A DNA stretch of 64,000 nt, taken from the NCBI GenBank assembly GCA_903813345.2, contig CAIIXF020000002.1:29942926-30006925 (forward strand), in the 5' to 3' direction. Of the stretch, positions 13,494 to 27,255 are shown one piece after another. Each line of letters starts with the position of its first letter. Positions within the stretch are counted from its first letter, which is position 1. Source of the DNA: Owenia fusiformis (Eukaryota > Annelida > Polychaeta > Sabellida > Oweniidae). Below the pieces are notes generated by a model. The model saw nothing but the letters and a program-made list of their open reading frames with translations, was not told the origin of the DNA and did no database searches. A program made the position numbers and the translations under genes.

Positions 13494-14438
13494 GGTATGC
13501 AAACCAATATGTTCGGTGGTTTTGACGATGGGTACATGAGGAATGATCCAATTCAACCGACCGATCATTTGAACAAGCGTCCATCTCCAATGCCACAGAA
13601 GACCGACACCGTGTACGTTGAGATGACGTCACTCTCGCCATCAGCCTCATCACGCACTCAGATTATGCATCCGCCACCACCTCCTCCACTGTATGGCTTC
13701 GGCGCGGAGGGACACATGAACATGATGGATCAGATGTCTACTGCTTCGACAATTCCTTTATCCAACGATCACCATATTCTCACGTCACATCCGGTCAGTC
13801 AGCCGCAAATGAGTATGCCAAGCATGTCTGCAATGTCAGGTATGACTAGTATGCCGTCTGTATATGGGCACGGGTCTTATGGCATTCAACATCCATCACC
13901 TCCTGGAGTTCCCCACCTCCCCCCAGGACATCCTATCAATTACACGATGCACGAGCTTGATTGTGACCCTCGGGAATTGGAAGCGTTTGCCGAACGTTTC
14001 AAGCAGCGACGCATAAAACTCGGAGTGACGCAAGCCGATGTGGGGAATGCTCTTGCCAAATTGAAGCTCCCCGGTGTTGGATCACTTAGCCAGAGTACAA
14101 TCTGTCGTTTTGAGAGCCTGACACTTAGCCACAATAACATGATAGCATTGAAGCCTGTTCTCGCTGCGTGGCTAGAAGAGGCAGAAGCAGCCGCTAGAGA
14201 AAAGAAAATGCTTGGAGACGGCCAAGGAAAAAATGGTGACAGCAAGCGCAAACGCACTTCGATAGGAGATAGCGAAAAACGATCTTTAGAAGCATATTTC
14301 CAAATACAACCACGGCCTTCTGGGGAAAAAATCTCTCAAATCGCTGACAAATTGGACTTAAAGAAAAGCGTTGTTAGAGTTTGGTTTTGTAATCAACGTC
14401 AAAAGCAAAAAAGAATGAAATTTGCAGCTAACAATTGA
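13494..14438 (+). CDS. POU4-A exon 2: POU class IV (Brn3-type) transcription factor
   Basis: This exon encodes residues 20-333 of a nuclear DNA-binding protein of the Brn3/acj6/unc-86 family, known for specifying sensory and other neurons. After a Ser/Pro/Met-rich region come the POU-specific domain (about 174-251, starting DCDPRELEAFAERFKQRR) and the POU homeodomain (about 269-328). The recognition helix WFCNQRQ (316-322) has the Cys typical of POU homeodomains at position 50. The exon opens with a class IV-like FGGFDDGYMR stretch, but the RAEAL core of the POU-IV box is missing; the residues run on as NDPIQPT. The exon starts at an acceptor at 13493; the upstream in-frame codons back to 13350 are taken as intronic. 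The POU-specific domain is almost identical to that of POU4-B, and the homeodomain differs at about ten positions. The family call is very secure; the orthology within class IV is shared with POU4-B. Confidence 0.95.
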   Translation, partial: GMQTNMFGGFDDGYMRNDPIQPTDHLNKRPSPMPQKTDTVYVEMTSLSPSASSRTQIMHPPPPPPLYGFGAEGHMNMMDQMSTASTIPLSNDHHILTSHPVSQPQMSMPSMSAMSGMTSMPSVYGHGSYGIQHPSPPGVPHLPPGHPINYTMHELDCDPRELEAFAERFKQRRIKLGVTQADVGNALAKLKLPGVGSLSQSTICRFESLTLSHNNMIALKPVLAAWLEEAEAAAREKKMLGDGQGKNGDSKRKRTSIGDSEKRSLEAYFQIQPRPSGEKISQIADKLDLKKSVVRVWFCNQRQKQKRMKFAANN

Positions 14439-15842
14439 ATTCTGTAAAAATAAGAATTCCATGAAAATAGTATTCGTGTATACTGTGCTGTGTAAACTTG
14501 CCATTTAGTTGAATTGCCATGAACAAGAGAACAAGAGGTCGATCATGCTATCAAACATATCGATTGTTATAGGTTATAGATGTAGATCTAGATCTAGCCC
14601 GCAGTTCAAATGTCACATTTGACAAGGCGAAATCTCCCGAAGGTTTTTGCGAGTCACAGAAATATAACTTTACGGGAATGTGCAATCAATGTATTTATTT
14701 ATTATTTATTTCTGCAAACGATTTTACAATTCATTCGTTTGCCTTATATGATTTATTCATGTAGACTAGGCACAGAAATGATCGACTTATTATTAAATTG
14801 ATTTATCAAAAATTCACTTGCTCAACGACGTGATTTCACTGTAGGAATTATTTTCCGGTTGTATTTTTACAACACTTTACAACACATAATGTACATTTTG
14901 TAAATATAGTTAAAAGATAATAGAATTGTATACATTTACTAGATACGTCACTCCAAATGCGTCGATTTGCGCATCCATATACACTTTTGTGATTTATTAA
15001 ATGATCTCTTATAATAATAAAGATATTCGTGCAATTACATTAAAATGCATTCCATATGAGGTACTTAGTGTATAATGTATTTGAATCCGTCAGCAAAGCT
15101 GTGATAATTTTTTAACGATAAATGAGTCTGTACTAATTTTGTTGATGACTCGTTCATGTTACATTGTGTACTGATTGACCATTGTTCGTTGGCAGCACTG
15201 TGTTTATCCCAGCGATTGAATAACAATTTTATCGTCTAAATCCTCGTCGTTTGATTAGTCTCAAAGGTATAATCCACTTGTCATTATTTTCATGTTTTGT
15301 TATACTAGATTGAATTGAAAAATTCTCTGTCAACCGGGACTTTGTATTATCCTATAACATAAATAGAGGTATGCCAGAGGTGACTTTGTATATATTGGAG
15401 GTAGATTCGAATATATGAGGAAACATCCCATATGTTTGAGGTAATTTAACTTCCAATATACCAGGGGTGACATTCCGTATACCTAGCAAGATGAAATATT
15501 TTGAAACCACCACACAGTTTTTTTAAATGGGAAAAGGTATTAAGACTTGGAATGCAAAAAAAACTTGATTTTCCTTGATGACATTAATTCATTTTCAGTA
15601 TTTATAAATAGTATATTCTTACATTTAATGTCTTAACACTTAAATATATTTATTATATGAAAACTTTAAAATGTATATATTTATTTAAATCTATCAAATG
15701 TACATGTATGACATAGCCCTGTACAGCGAACCGTCCAAAACCAATGTATCAACAACTTTGGGATAGTTTTGTCTCATAGTTATGATTCTGTATATAATGT
15801 ATCTTATATATCTCGTTGCAATATGTAAATAAGCCAAATAAA
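14439..15842 (+). other. Probable POU4-A 3' UTR
   Basis: AT-rich non-coding sequence follows the stop codon. AATAAA signals lie at 15016-15021 and 15837-15842, giving possible UTRs of about 0.6 and 1.4 kb. Two exact Pumilio-type TGTAAATA motifs occur at 14899-14906 and 15824-15831, each near the end of one of these alternative UTRs. UTR extent is inferred only from the signals. Confidence 0.45.
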
Positions 15843-18089
15843 TATATATAACTCAAAAACATTACTTTGTATAGTTGTGAAGTTGTTATTTAATAAGACC
15901 AAAAGCAAACAATGAGTCGTTGAAGTGTAAAAGTAAATAATGACGTCAATATAATTGATGTTTTCAAGGATATTTAGCAAATTAAAACTGTGATGAACGG
16001 ACGTGACATTACTTCCTGTATAAAGCTGGAATACACAGAGATTAAGTGAAACGATCCTTTTGCACTATGCACAGTTGAATTATATTCATATTTATATATA
16101 TAATTTATATATGTGATAAAAAGACAAGATACAGGGTAAGCATATAATATTGTACCCGGTCTTAAAATCCTTGCTTGGCCAAAACTGTAGTATTTTGCAA
16201 ACCAATAGACATCCATTAAAATTTAAAATCGTCAAGTGTTTTTCCTGCAGAAAATGCACAGACAAAATATTAAACACCGACCGTCAACCCCGGGGGTTTG
16301 ATATTGTTAAATTGGCAAAAATCACTTTCCAGTGATATGTCCCAGGCCTCGGCAACTGATTTAACCGATTTAATACCACTTTTCGAAAAAAAAATTGACT
16401 TAAAAAGGGTTCTTTTTTAGACAATTTTCCATGTTTTTTCCTCTCAGATTTGCCAGTTTCCAAGACTTATGGCCAAAGTCAAAATTGGTCGTGCTTCACA
16501 TACCTAAGTATACCCAAATTAACCAAAGTGATTTTTTCTTGCGAATTTAGACTCGATGTAAATTTAAAGATGTCACTACCGCATAGACTAACAATAACAT
16601 GTTCTGTGACCCATGATGCCTTTATATGCGTATTCAAAAAAGGATATCGATATTTAACAGAAAATGAAATTCTTGGAATAAATATATTAACTTAATTAAA
16701 AATATTTTATTCGTCTATATGTTTTACATACATCATATTAATACAATTTGACGAAATGGATCGGACAAGAGGCTTTCGCCTATTCTAAGTCCTCTCCTTT
16801 GGTTGTAAATATATGATCAAGATTGAATTTCTATATGATCTTTGAATAATGAATCAATACATATTTTATAAGCGTTTTAATAAAACAATAAACTTATATA
16901 TGGGTCGTTTGTCGCGGTTGCACAATTGTATAATTAATATTAATTATGTGTCGTGTGTAGTCTTTTGTTTCTCTAGCCCACACGCAATATTCCATAAACT
17001 TGCTTTGATACAATCATAGTGGAATATTCTAAAGGAGCCGAGATGAATGAACATTACTTTTTAAACACCTTCTTTAAGTGTCAGAGTATAGCGCGTAGTT
17101 AGTTCACTTTTTAAGAAGCGGAAAATATTCCAAGAACGACAAAATCGTGTAGCAGAAATATTCATTTTGCTTTGAAAAAAGTTATTTAATCTACACATAT
17201 CATTTTTTGAAATACAATAGGCGTTTCCACAAGGTATGAGTCACGCGATACCACTGCCCCACCACTGGTTAACCAAGCCTCCTCTTATCTGCCGTTTGCG
17301 GGAGAGCCGCTTTGGAAGGATCAAGACAAAAGGGGCGCGGTTATCGCGATGAATACTCCATTTAGAGATGTATATTCTGATTTATATCCTAATTATGCAG
17401 ATCATGTTTACTACTTGTAACGAATGTTCGGATCGTGAAGTAAAACTTTAAAACTTTTTCTTGACTAAAATCATTAGATGCGATTCTTATGGACTGTTTA
17501 GACTATACGATGTAATAAAAGTGGGAGAGGGCCATTTGTTGTGAGTTGCGCATGGAGTATGCCATATGCTGGTCACGTGCCGGTATCAAATGTTCTTATT
17601 ATACAATAGGTACAATAAAACAACAATAAAAACGTGCTCGTTCTACGGAAAGTGTACCTAAGAATGAACCATATGGTGAAATGAATTTTATGAAAGGAAC
17701 ATTTTTAATATACTTTGCCGGTTTCCGTGAATGGGGATCTGCTGGAATGTACTTTTTGGGCGGAATGTGTTTTTTCCGCCCAAAAGTTTTGCGTAAACAC
17801 GTGCCACTCTTTGGTGGAATTATTGTTCAGAATTCAATTTCCGCAATTCTATATTAGACAGCAGTATTTTACAAATCTCAACACGAACCTCACAAGTAGC
17901 TGATTTCAGTCGAGGCTCTTGAATGAATTCGATAATGTATTAACAGAAGCTCATGTGTTTTAGTCACAAAATTACATTTTTGGTGTTATATTGTACATGC
18001 TGTACAATTCCAAGAAATTGTGGTAGGAAGAAATTTGGTAAGCTGGTGTAATGACCCTCGATAATAACAAGTAGGTACCATATAGTCGA

Positions 18090-18200
18090 AGTTGTAGTGG
18101 CTACCGGAGTGGCTAGTCCTTATGGCATCAAGGGTAGATCTTCGGACTATGGAGCGGAAAGTCCTGGATTCGATTCCCGCACGTGGTATTGAATTTAGCA
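18090..18200 (+). repeat. tRNA-derived SINE-like fragment
   Basis: An A-box-like segment (about 18096-18113, GTGGCTACCGGAGTGGC) and a close match to the RNA polymerase III B box (GGATTCGATTCCC, 18166-18178) lie about 70 bp apart, the spacing of Leu/Ser-type tRNAs with a long variable arm. The sequence does not fold into a clean tRNA by eye, so a SINE head or tRNA relic is likelier than a tRNA gene. No SINE tail was delimited. Confidence 0.4.
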
Positions 18201-19109
18201 CACCCCCTTCCATATCCAGTATCTGACTTGTTACTACAGCACTTACGACTCTCCTTTCTTGTAATTTGGTTTCGTTCGCCATAAGAAAGCTTCAAATAAT
18301 CGAAACGTGGGAATTCTTTAAATAACTTATAATAATAGTCTTGCTCTAGCCCTTGTGACACAAGTTGTTAGAGTAGATAGCCCAGGGTCTTGAAGCAAGA
18401 CAAAGTAGATAATAAAACATAATCTTAAGTCATACTGACAAGATGATAAACATTTAGAAAAACTTCAAATAGCTAGTTAACAATCGGCTCTGTTCAGGGT
18501 TGGTAACGAACGTCATATTTCATTTCCATGATTAGGATAATTTCCTCTTCTATAGTTTGTATTAGGAAACGAAAGATTAGTAATGGGTCTCGAACACTGT
18601 TGAATATTAATTGACTATTACCGGTATTATTATATCAGATAACAAATATGTCTCCCACGAAATAAAAATGATAATACACTGTTTCTCTAATCGGCTATCC
18701 TTTTGTGTAACGTGACTGTAATCTGTATAGCACTCATTCTGATACTCAGACCATCTCTGCCGTGCAAAGAATGATCGAAGGAAACTGATAGGAGGCTGTG
18801 ACACCTCACGATAATGTGACACCGCACGACAGATACGTAAGAAATTTGTCAAAGACTTATCAGCGGCAGTAGAAATGCCCTCTCTGGGCGATTACGCCGT
18901 GATTAAGATGTAAATTAATTTACGATTTTTATGAAGTAAAGAGTACTTATGATTAAAAACGATAATCATAAGATCTTCCATTTAAGTCTCTCTCTAACAA
19001 TAGATGTCAGATGCAGAGAACATATTTAGAGGCAAACTGTCACTTTAGTACACCAAGATTTTGCGTTCTTCTCGACCTTCATAAATTATGTACAAGACCC
19101 GAAAATGGA

Positions 19110-19290
19110 AAACCAAAAAGCATAACATACTACAGCAAGAAAAAAAGCAAAATAATACAACTTGTCTCAAAGAAAATTAAACCAACAATATCTCAAAGTA
19201 TATGATCTAATGTACAAAGAAACAATACTAGCACACCCCCCTCGCAGTCATTCAAGAATCAATATCATAATTCAAAAACCACAAGCTTGT
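19110..19290 (+). repeat. Diverged dispersed repeat, copy 2
   Basis: This is the partner of the copy at about 1300-1470 and shares the ordered blocks GATCTAA, GAAACAAT and TCAAGAATCAATATCA. The class is unknown. Confidence 0.45.
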
Positions 19291-22200
19291 GGCATTTCAT
19301 TTATGCTGAAGGCAAAGGAATATATATGACGAACAAATTGTAAAATATTTCAAATACGTCTAATGGATTAATCAGTTTTAAAATCCATTGGAAGTGAGAG
19401 TGATGCAAAATCCAGTCAAGGTCCATAAGAGTCAAGGGGCAATATCCATCAACAAAGACCGTAGTCCATAAAACACAGTACATGGAGTAAAACTAGTCTA
19501 ATCAGAACGCCACTGGGGCCGGTCGAGTGCTCGGATTGGCACGTGTTTGAATATATCAATAGGAGATTTTCTAATAAATGTTGGACCGAGAAAAAGTGTT
19601 CACAATAAGAGGTGTTCATAATATTGTTTTTTCATATACAAGTTTAACTGTTAACTGTACCTCCCAACTGAACTTCGAAATGTATTAAGGTGGTCCTTGT
19701 CGGTCCTTTTGAAAAAGTTGGATTCCAAAATAGTTTGAATTATTATTTGTGATGTATGTGTGTTTGTATATCTTTATTGCCCTTTATGGAAAAGGAGGTA
19801 CATATATATTTGATATTGTCAACTTGATGAATACATTGTTAATTACACGAACTAAGGGAAAAAATATATATATAACTTACATTACATATATATTATATTT
19901 ATATTTATTGTCTCTTAAACCATTATGAGCTTAGAGGGAGTAATCTTATCATCACACAGGTACATCGTCCTAATCATTGCACAGTTGTGCTTTAATTGTT
20001 GGCTTACTAATCAAGCTATATTTTTTATATCTCCAAACGATGAAAGTTTTGATGTTAGATATTTGGGTTTCTATCGACAATTAAAAGTAAAATTTTAATA
20101 ATTTAAGCATCAATACTTTCACGAGGATGGGGGTATTTTAGCTATTAATTAGAACGACCGTGCAAGAATTACGTGTAGGACCACTTCACCAATATAAAAG
20201 GCATTTTAAAAACTGACTCATCAGCCATTCAAGAATACACCGCCATATACAATGACATCGTTTTTGCGTGTATTTTACAAAAACATGCAACTGCATTGTT
20301 TTTATTCTGTAAATAATTGTGTTTCATAACATATACAATTAGAAATGATTGTAATAAAATAGTAGACACGTGCACAATTTTGGCGCGATTTATCAGACGC
20401 CGTGTTAAGTTCTGGCTTCCTAACATAGATTCTATAATATGCGGGTACATTTAGATAACCCATTTCATTTGTTTTAGAGGTTTTCAATGCTTTCCAAAAG
20501 AAATATACTTGAGTATTGGAATTTAAGATTTCACTTTTGTTTGGCATGTCAAAATTACCGAATTGCCGCTTGGTCACGTGTTAACACACCCGCCATTTTT
20601 AGTTATAATGTGTCAATACCAGGGTCACTTTAAGGCATGCATTGTCAAGTTAACTTTATGAATTATAAAAGCATGTAATAATAATGTTTATATTCGTAAA
20701 AATCTGCGCGTTTTCATTATATTACTTAGGTAGCACTGCTAAAGAAACCCCTGAATTTTTGTTCGAACGTTTCCTAAATTTGAGATAAAATTACAAAAAT
20801 ACATTTCTATATTTTGTTTTGTAATCTTCATTTATGTAGGAAATAAAGATAAAACATGCATACATACATTATTTTTTATACAGTACGAGATCAGAGTCGT
20901 CGTACATAATGTATTACGATATGTAATTATTTGAGCTTAAACAGTGTAGGCATTAGCAATAACAAAGGTGCCGATGCGAAATTACAGTTGCTCCCATAGA
21001 ATTATTAGAAAATGATCTGTGTTTACGTAAAATGTATTTGTCATTAAGGATCTAATCAAACAAATCTATCGCTAGAGCTGTTAGGAACGCCATCCTTCTT
21101 TGATTAATACAAAATACATTAGATATAAACAGTCGTTAAAGTCAGTGTTATAAAGAATCGAGGAATGCAAACTTAGTTTTCCCTTTCCTAACCGGTAGCG
21201 AGTTTTCCATTTTCAACAGTAACTCTCAGTAGTTCTTTTTCAGCTGAAATATTAATTTAAAAAACTTGCAATTGCGACTGGAATCTATTATAGTCTAGCA
21301 TTGTTACGAAAGACGGAATTTGCTATTTTTCAATTTATATGCAAATATAGCGCCCTGAATCTCATTTGGATTGATAAACCTAAAATAGAGTTTAACATTA
21401 GAATGTGATTGTTCAGTGATTTTTTTGTGAGGTGATGAAGATCGAATATTTTTATAGACTGGTAAGTATCGAGTGAAGGTAAAGATCGTTACTTTCTGTT
21501 AACGACTTTCAAAATGGCTGATGGTAAACGGTTCCGATATTTTTAATTGTCATTGCATTTATCCACTTTCCCTCTGAATGTTTTGTTTTAAAATGTCGAT
21601 CACATCAATGTTGTATGACATAAAAACTCAGGCACATAGCAATTGTTCCTAAATTGCGGATGAATGGCCCAATACAGCAATAGGTTCTATCGATTAGGGC
21701 ATGGCAACTTAGGGCACTGGTAACAGTGATCGTTCGTCAATGACACCGCAACTTATTGTTGTATGCTTACGGTAGTGGGAATATAATTATGGAGTGAGTC
21801 ATATCCTATTTTCGATAGCAGTAGAACATATCGTTGGGTCGCCAGTGGAGCTAGAAATAATATTTTTTATGCCATACAAGCTTATGTTCGAAATTTCGAA
21901 AGCTGTTCACGACTAGGTAGTTTAATCTGATGACAACTAAAATATCGAACTCGACACCAACTGTCCGCCATATTGAGAGAATGTAACGGCTGTTGCCTTC
22001 TTCTGATACTAACCAGTGATATTGGCTATGTTGTGATAAAGGAAATATTATGTAATTCATAAAAGAAATCCCCTCACATATTATATCCTTTGCCGGGTTT
22101 AACGTGTTATCTCAAAAAGGACTCCGACTATATTACCGCCTGCCCCTGCTTCATGGTAGCACATGTTATAGCGCATCTTTCGAATAATAGCATCGCATCC

Positions 22201-24130
22201 TACAATTGATAGCCAAATCTACACCTTTTTCATTTATAAAGCGATGAGATCAGCATTTAAATTGGACTTTTTATTAGTATTGTCTCCCCTGAGAATTTTT
22301 GTGTCGTTCAACTGTCCAATTACTTCAATATTACATTCGAGACAAATGGCTGTACCTTTTGCAGAGCTGATCTGGAAACCAAATTACTGCTTTCTAATTC
22401 AGTCGAAAGCACAATGTACCAGCGTCGAGGTAGGAGCAACAGAAACCTTGTGAATCAGTGCCGAGCTTACCTAACTAAACTAGGATACCAATCTGCTTTT
22501 GTAACATTTGGGGTCAGCCCCCGGGGTTGCGTAGGTCCTAGGCTGAACCCTCAGATGTCACTATGTTACCATACCAACCAATTTGTACAATATTATTGCC
22601 AGTTACATGTACTGTAAATAACACATCAAAGACATACCAAATGTCAAGATGTCCGGTGACAAACCAAGTGTCCAAATATAGGACAATATGTTTTGGAAAC
22701 GATCAGAAACATCCTTAAATTAAAGAAATGTATAACTCAGCAGTCATCTATTACAGAAGTCATTTACAGGATGGACCAAAAAACAATATCCAAATTTAAA
22801 GATGAATGATTCATGTTATATATCTTAAACCATACCATGTATTATATATCATTTTAAAGATAAATAATTTCCTAACGATAGGACATCATCCAATTGAAAG
22901 ACTTTTGTTTTCTTGTGGATTTAGTTGCTAAAACCAGGGGTGTTGTGAGTGACCAAAAATCAGAAAATGAAAATTCCCAAATTGTCCTCCACATTGCAGT
23001 CACAGCTGCAATAAACATGCTTGACTGAATCATTCTAAATTTATCTAAGAGTAATATAAAATTGATGATACACAATGTAGACGTATCCAGATATGATTAC
23101 TGTTAAACAACAAGAAGAAGAACTCCTACATACTCAGTTCTTTCAATCGAAAGCGCAATATAGTTCATACAATCAACACAAGATGGAGGCACCGTGGTAC
23201 TTTAACACGAAAAAGGTTTACACAAAAAAAACAAATAACTCACTATATGAAGACTAAAAAATATTCTTGAAGCGTTCAGTAAGAGAAGATTTGATATCAT
23301 GATACATAAAAGCATTTTAATAGTATACTGATAGCTTAAATTAATTATTTATTTTAGATAGCCAATAATAAGCAAATTCGCGTTTATATATGTCATATTT
23401 TTTTACTTATGAAAAGATAACAACATCATTGAACCGATAAGATTATATCGTACCTTATATTGCAGACACAGATGATGTTTTAAAGAAATAATAAAATGCA
23501 AAATATGATCTAGCTGAAATTCACTGTATAACTCGACTTGGTTCAATTTGCTTTTTTAGAAAGTAATGGATACGTAGGTTAATTTTGCAACATGTATTTA
23601 TATGGTACCTTTATATTCCACTCATTATCATTTTATGAAATACATTATTTTTACCATAAAGTTTAAAAGGCAGAATCAGATTTATAGGGGTGAAAAAGTA
23701 CAAGCAACATGTACAATTTACCTATTTATCTATTCTTTACAATCTCAAATACATGTACGATATCTCCCAAAAGATTCATGATATGTTTTAAATTGGTGAG
23801 GTTAATATGGATTCAAAGTAAAGTAACCATTCTTATAAAAAATAATATTATTGTAAAAATCTTTAGTTTTCCTGAAATAAATTGTGCACTTTGGGAATTT
23901 TTAGAAAATAGGCATGACACAAGATGACAAGGAATGACATGTCACAGGAGCCAGAAATATTCTGAAATTGAAACAATTTTTTTGTTGGCCTGCATGCTCG
24001 CTAGATCTAATTCTCTCTTTTAGTGATTACATTCGTTGTAATATGTTATATTTAAAAATGCGTTAAAGTAAAGATCCGTTTTCGAGTTCTCAAAAGAGCA
24101 CTATTTATATGGCGTGCGGTATAAATACGT

Positions 24131-24598
24131 TACTGTACTCCGGGTAAATTTCGACGCTATAAAATTTCGCGATTTTTCAAAATTGCAATTTCGCGGCTAT
24201 TTAATTTCGCGGATTTGAGTTGATGACATTTCGCCGGTAATTTTAGCCCGTTCAGAATCCGAATGATGTTTGTATTTCCCACGTTTAGGGCATTTATTTG
24301 AATATTTTTGAATAGCTTTTTCAACTTAAAGTTGTAGGATATCATTGTCGTCAACAGTTCTTGCCTTTGTTGGCCTAATAAGCCAATTCAAAGTGTTAGA
24401 CATTTTAGGCCTTTTTTGAATAATCGCCCAACAACACTGGACGAAACGTTTTACACCGAACGAAACATATCGACAGTCCCGGGTCAAATCTCCGGGGATT
24501 TAAAACACAAATTTCGCGACGATAAATTTTCGCGATTTTACTACATTCGCGAACAAAGCGAAATTAAATCGCATGCGAACAATACCCGGAGTACAGTA
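24131..24598. mobile_element. Foldback MITE with 16-bp terminal inverted repeats
   Basis: The element starts TACTGTACTCCGGGTA (24131-24146) and ends with the exact reverse complement (24583-24598). Just inside both ends are AT-rich subterminal repeats dense in TTTCGCG and its complement. There is no coding capacity in 468 bp. TA at each outer edge could be a TA target duplication. A related element lies at 37395-37819. The structure is seen directly; the superfamily is unassigned. Confidence 0.8.
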
Positions 24599-24714
24599 AT
24601 TCATTTTTAAAATCTGTTTAAAACAGGTCAATGAATAAAAAGATAAATATTGAAGACGGAATGCTACGAATATAACAGTGTTTAATTAAACAAATATTCT
24701 ATTCAATTTTCGGT

Positions 24715-25385
24715 TCGGTGAATACTTGTGTCAATTTCACAAGTTAAATGTTCCCCCTAGCCTATCGAACTTCAAGGGATATCACTAATGTTAACGATCC
24801 ACACGTATTCCCCTCAACAGAATGAAATATTTGTATAATAGTTCATCATTGTGAACTGGAGTAAGTGTGATGGTAAAATGTATTTATCGAAATTTTGCAA
24901 AAAAATTTTCTCAAAAATAAAAGTGAAATATTTGTTTTATTATATCATCGTCAGATTTAATCTAGATATAAATTTTTGGGAGTTTGGAATATCTACCGGT
25001 ATTCACCGCCCGACGAAATGTCCTTTAGTACTAGAGATAGACTTGTTGAAAATTCCCGGGAGCAATGAATACTTCACAAATATTTCATATTATTAAGGTT
25101 CCTGTTCATCTTTCAACGAATCTAGCAAGATGTATTCCCGAAGCCCGAGGGCCAAGGGAATACGCATTGCAGAATTATTGAAAGTGCAACAGGTATTCAC
25201 CGAAAATAGTATGAAATATTTATTTTATTATAAGAATAAGAATGGTTAAATTTTTTCGTATCACTTTCAGACTTACACTGGACGAAACGACACACATGGT
25301 GAATACGCCCGTTGAATACCCCGGGTTGAATACGCCCTTTTTTCTAACTTCACGGGCATGGCCGTTAAATACGTCTTTTTATGTC
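24715..25385. repeat. Probable composite repeat next to the MITE
   Basis: The stretch contains two related sub-blocks, near 24925 and 25210, each with GAAATATTT, TTTTATTATA, a TCAGA motif and GTATTCACCG or GTGAATACGCCC. Several GAATAC-CCC and CCCGGG motifs recur in both orientations. It looks like a decayed repetitive element, but its ends are not defined. Confidence 0.3.
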
Positions 25386-27155
25386 GCGTGTAATGTGTAG
25401 ATCAATGAGAGAGTGGGGAATATGACAGGGATATAATAAATCTAGTTATTTAGCGCGCCGGCTGTCTCAGACCAGTGCCTGATAGTTCACGTAATGTGAC
25501 ATGTGTTTATGTAAGCATACAATGGAATACACAAAAGTTGTACTTTAAGAAATAAAAAACGTGCATACCTTTTGTCAATGTCGTTGAAATTCAGACACAT
25601 TTTAATATGACACTGTGTCATTGTATCACATGTCACATGATTCACGAAGTGGTTAATTTGCTGGATTAGGAGGCTTGATATTGTTTAAGCCTAATGAAAA
25701 TATTGCCTAGCAAATTTAAAAGCCATCAGTCTGATCCGACCAGGCGAATAGTAATAGACTTAGTGATATCTAGAGAATACATTCTAAAAGCTGTCTTCAT
25801 TTTATACGATGTTTTAATGTCCTATACGAGTGCAAATGGCAACAACAGGCGCCCTAACTCCAGAGAACACATTTTCTTAGATTGGCTTAAATACCTAAGA
25901 TGAAGACTTAATTTGCTTTGCTCCGATTCTACATGTCGTGCCTTCTTTTAAAAGTTCAATGGTGTGACTTTATATCAGGACAATCATTTGATTTTAAGGT
26001 AAAACAATACTGTCTCCCAAGTATAAAATTAACTCTTTAAATTTTAGAAACAAAAATGTTTATTTTAAACATCAGAAATACTCTTTGGATTTTTTAAAAA
26101 TATTATCTTGACAAGGATGGATTTGAATAAAAAAAGTGTCCAAAATAAGAAACATTTTTATAAAAGTTGATATTGCAGAAAATTCCTCTCCCTCTGGAAG
26201 TGAACTCGTATTGCATTGGTTTATTTTTTGTTTCAATCAAAAATATGATGTGTGCTTTCTCATCGTTTTATGTTGATGACGTTCCAACAAATATGTAATG
26301 AAACAATGGGGCGATAATAAAGCTGCATCTACGATTGCACTTTAGTTTGCATGTTACAATGCTTCAACCTATCAGTGTATGACTCGTTTATACATCAAAG
26401 TAACCCGATGCAATTGTATAAAAGTATTTTCAGATTTTATTCATAATATGTTTTACAATTGCATTGTATTTAACTTGGATAGATAATAGCATTAGCTATA
26501 GGCTCTGTCAAAGTATATTTTTTCTTCCATGTACGCTCGGAAAAAGTTTGTACAATACTCAACTAAAATGTGTGTTTAGCAATCAATAGTAGGATAATAA
26601 GTGTCAAAAAGTGACGCTTTATTTTTCAAACATTTTTACCTGTCCAAATACATTATTTACACTGACTAATTATACATTCATAGTATCCAAATAAATAACA
26701 AAATATACAAAATAAACTTCTCGTCTCTCGCTCCCTAAAAGCATACATAAATACACTTAGCTATAATGTTTCAATGGTTCTGTACAAAATTATGCGTATT
26801 CACAAGAAAGCTGCCCTAAAATACATTAATAAATCAATATTGCACATTATAAGCAAAGTAAATGAATGTCAAACAAAGTAAAAGACAATTTCAGGCGATT
26901 GTTTATTAAACTATATAATAGTTGAACAAACACTAGAAACTTAAAGTACATTATTACACTGTTATATAACTTAACATTGATACCAGATCGGTATACTATT
27001 CCAGGCGTCACCATAGCGATATAAAATAATGAGTGAACTCTAAAGTATATAATAAAAATAAAATATTTACAATATGCAATAAAGGTGATATGTTTGATTG
27101 GTGGCGGTGTTATAAGTATGTATAAATACAATCATATAGTGTAGTTACGCCTACA

Positions 27156-27255
27156 TTACACTCCCCTTCAAAAGTCTGGCAACACCAAAATCCTTTTAAG
27201 CCTTTAAAAATCCAAAGGGGTGTCAAGGTTGCCAAACCTTTCAAGGGAAGTGTAA
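27156..27255. repeat. Long GC-rich imperfect hairpin
   Basis: The left arm (TTACACTCCCCTTCAAAAG, then TCTGGCAAC, to about 27184) pairs with the right arm (GTTGCCAAACCTTTCAAGGG, then AAGTGTAA, about 27228-27254). The stem is about 27 bp with roughly four mismatches, around an A/T-rich loop that itself has a smaller palindrome. The shape would suit a microRNA precursor or a very short foldback transposon. The two cannot be told apart without expression data or copy number. Confidence 0.55.

Noticed and set aside
13940-14257. 105-codon antisense frame inside POU4-A exon 2
   Set aside because: It is a shadow of the conserved POU-domain coding sequence.
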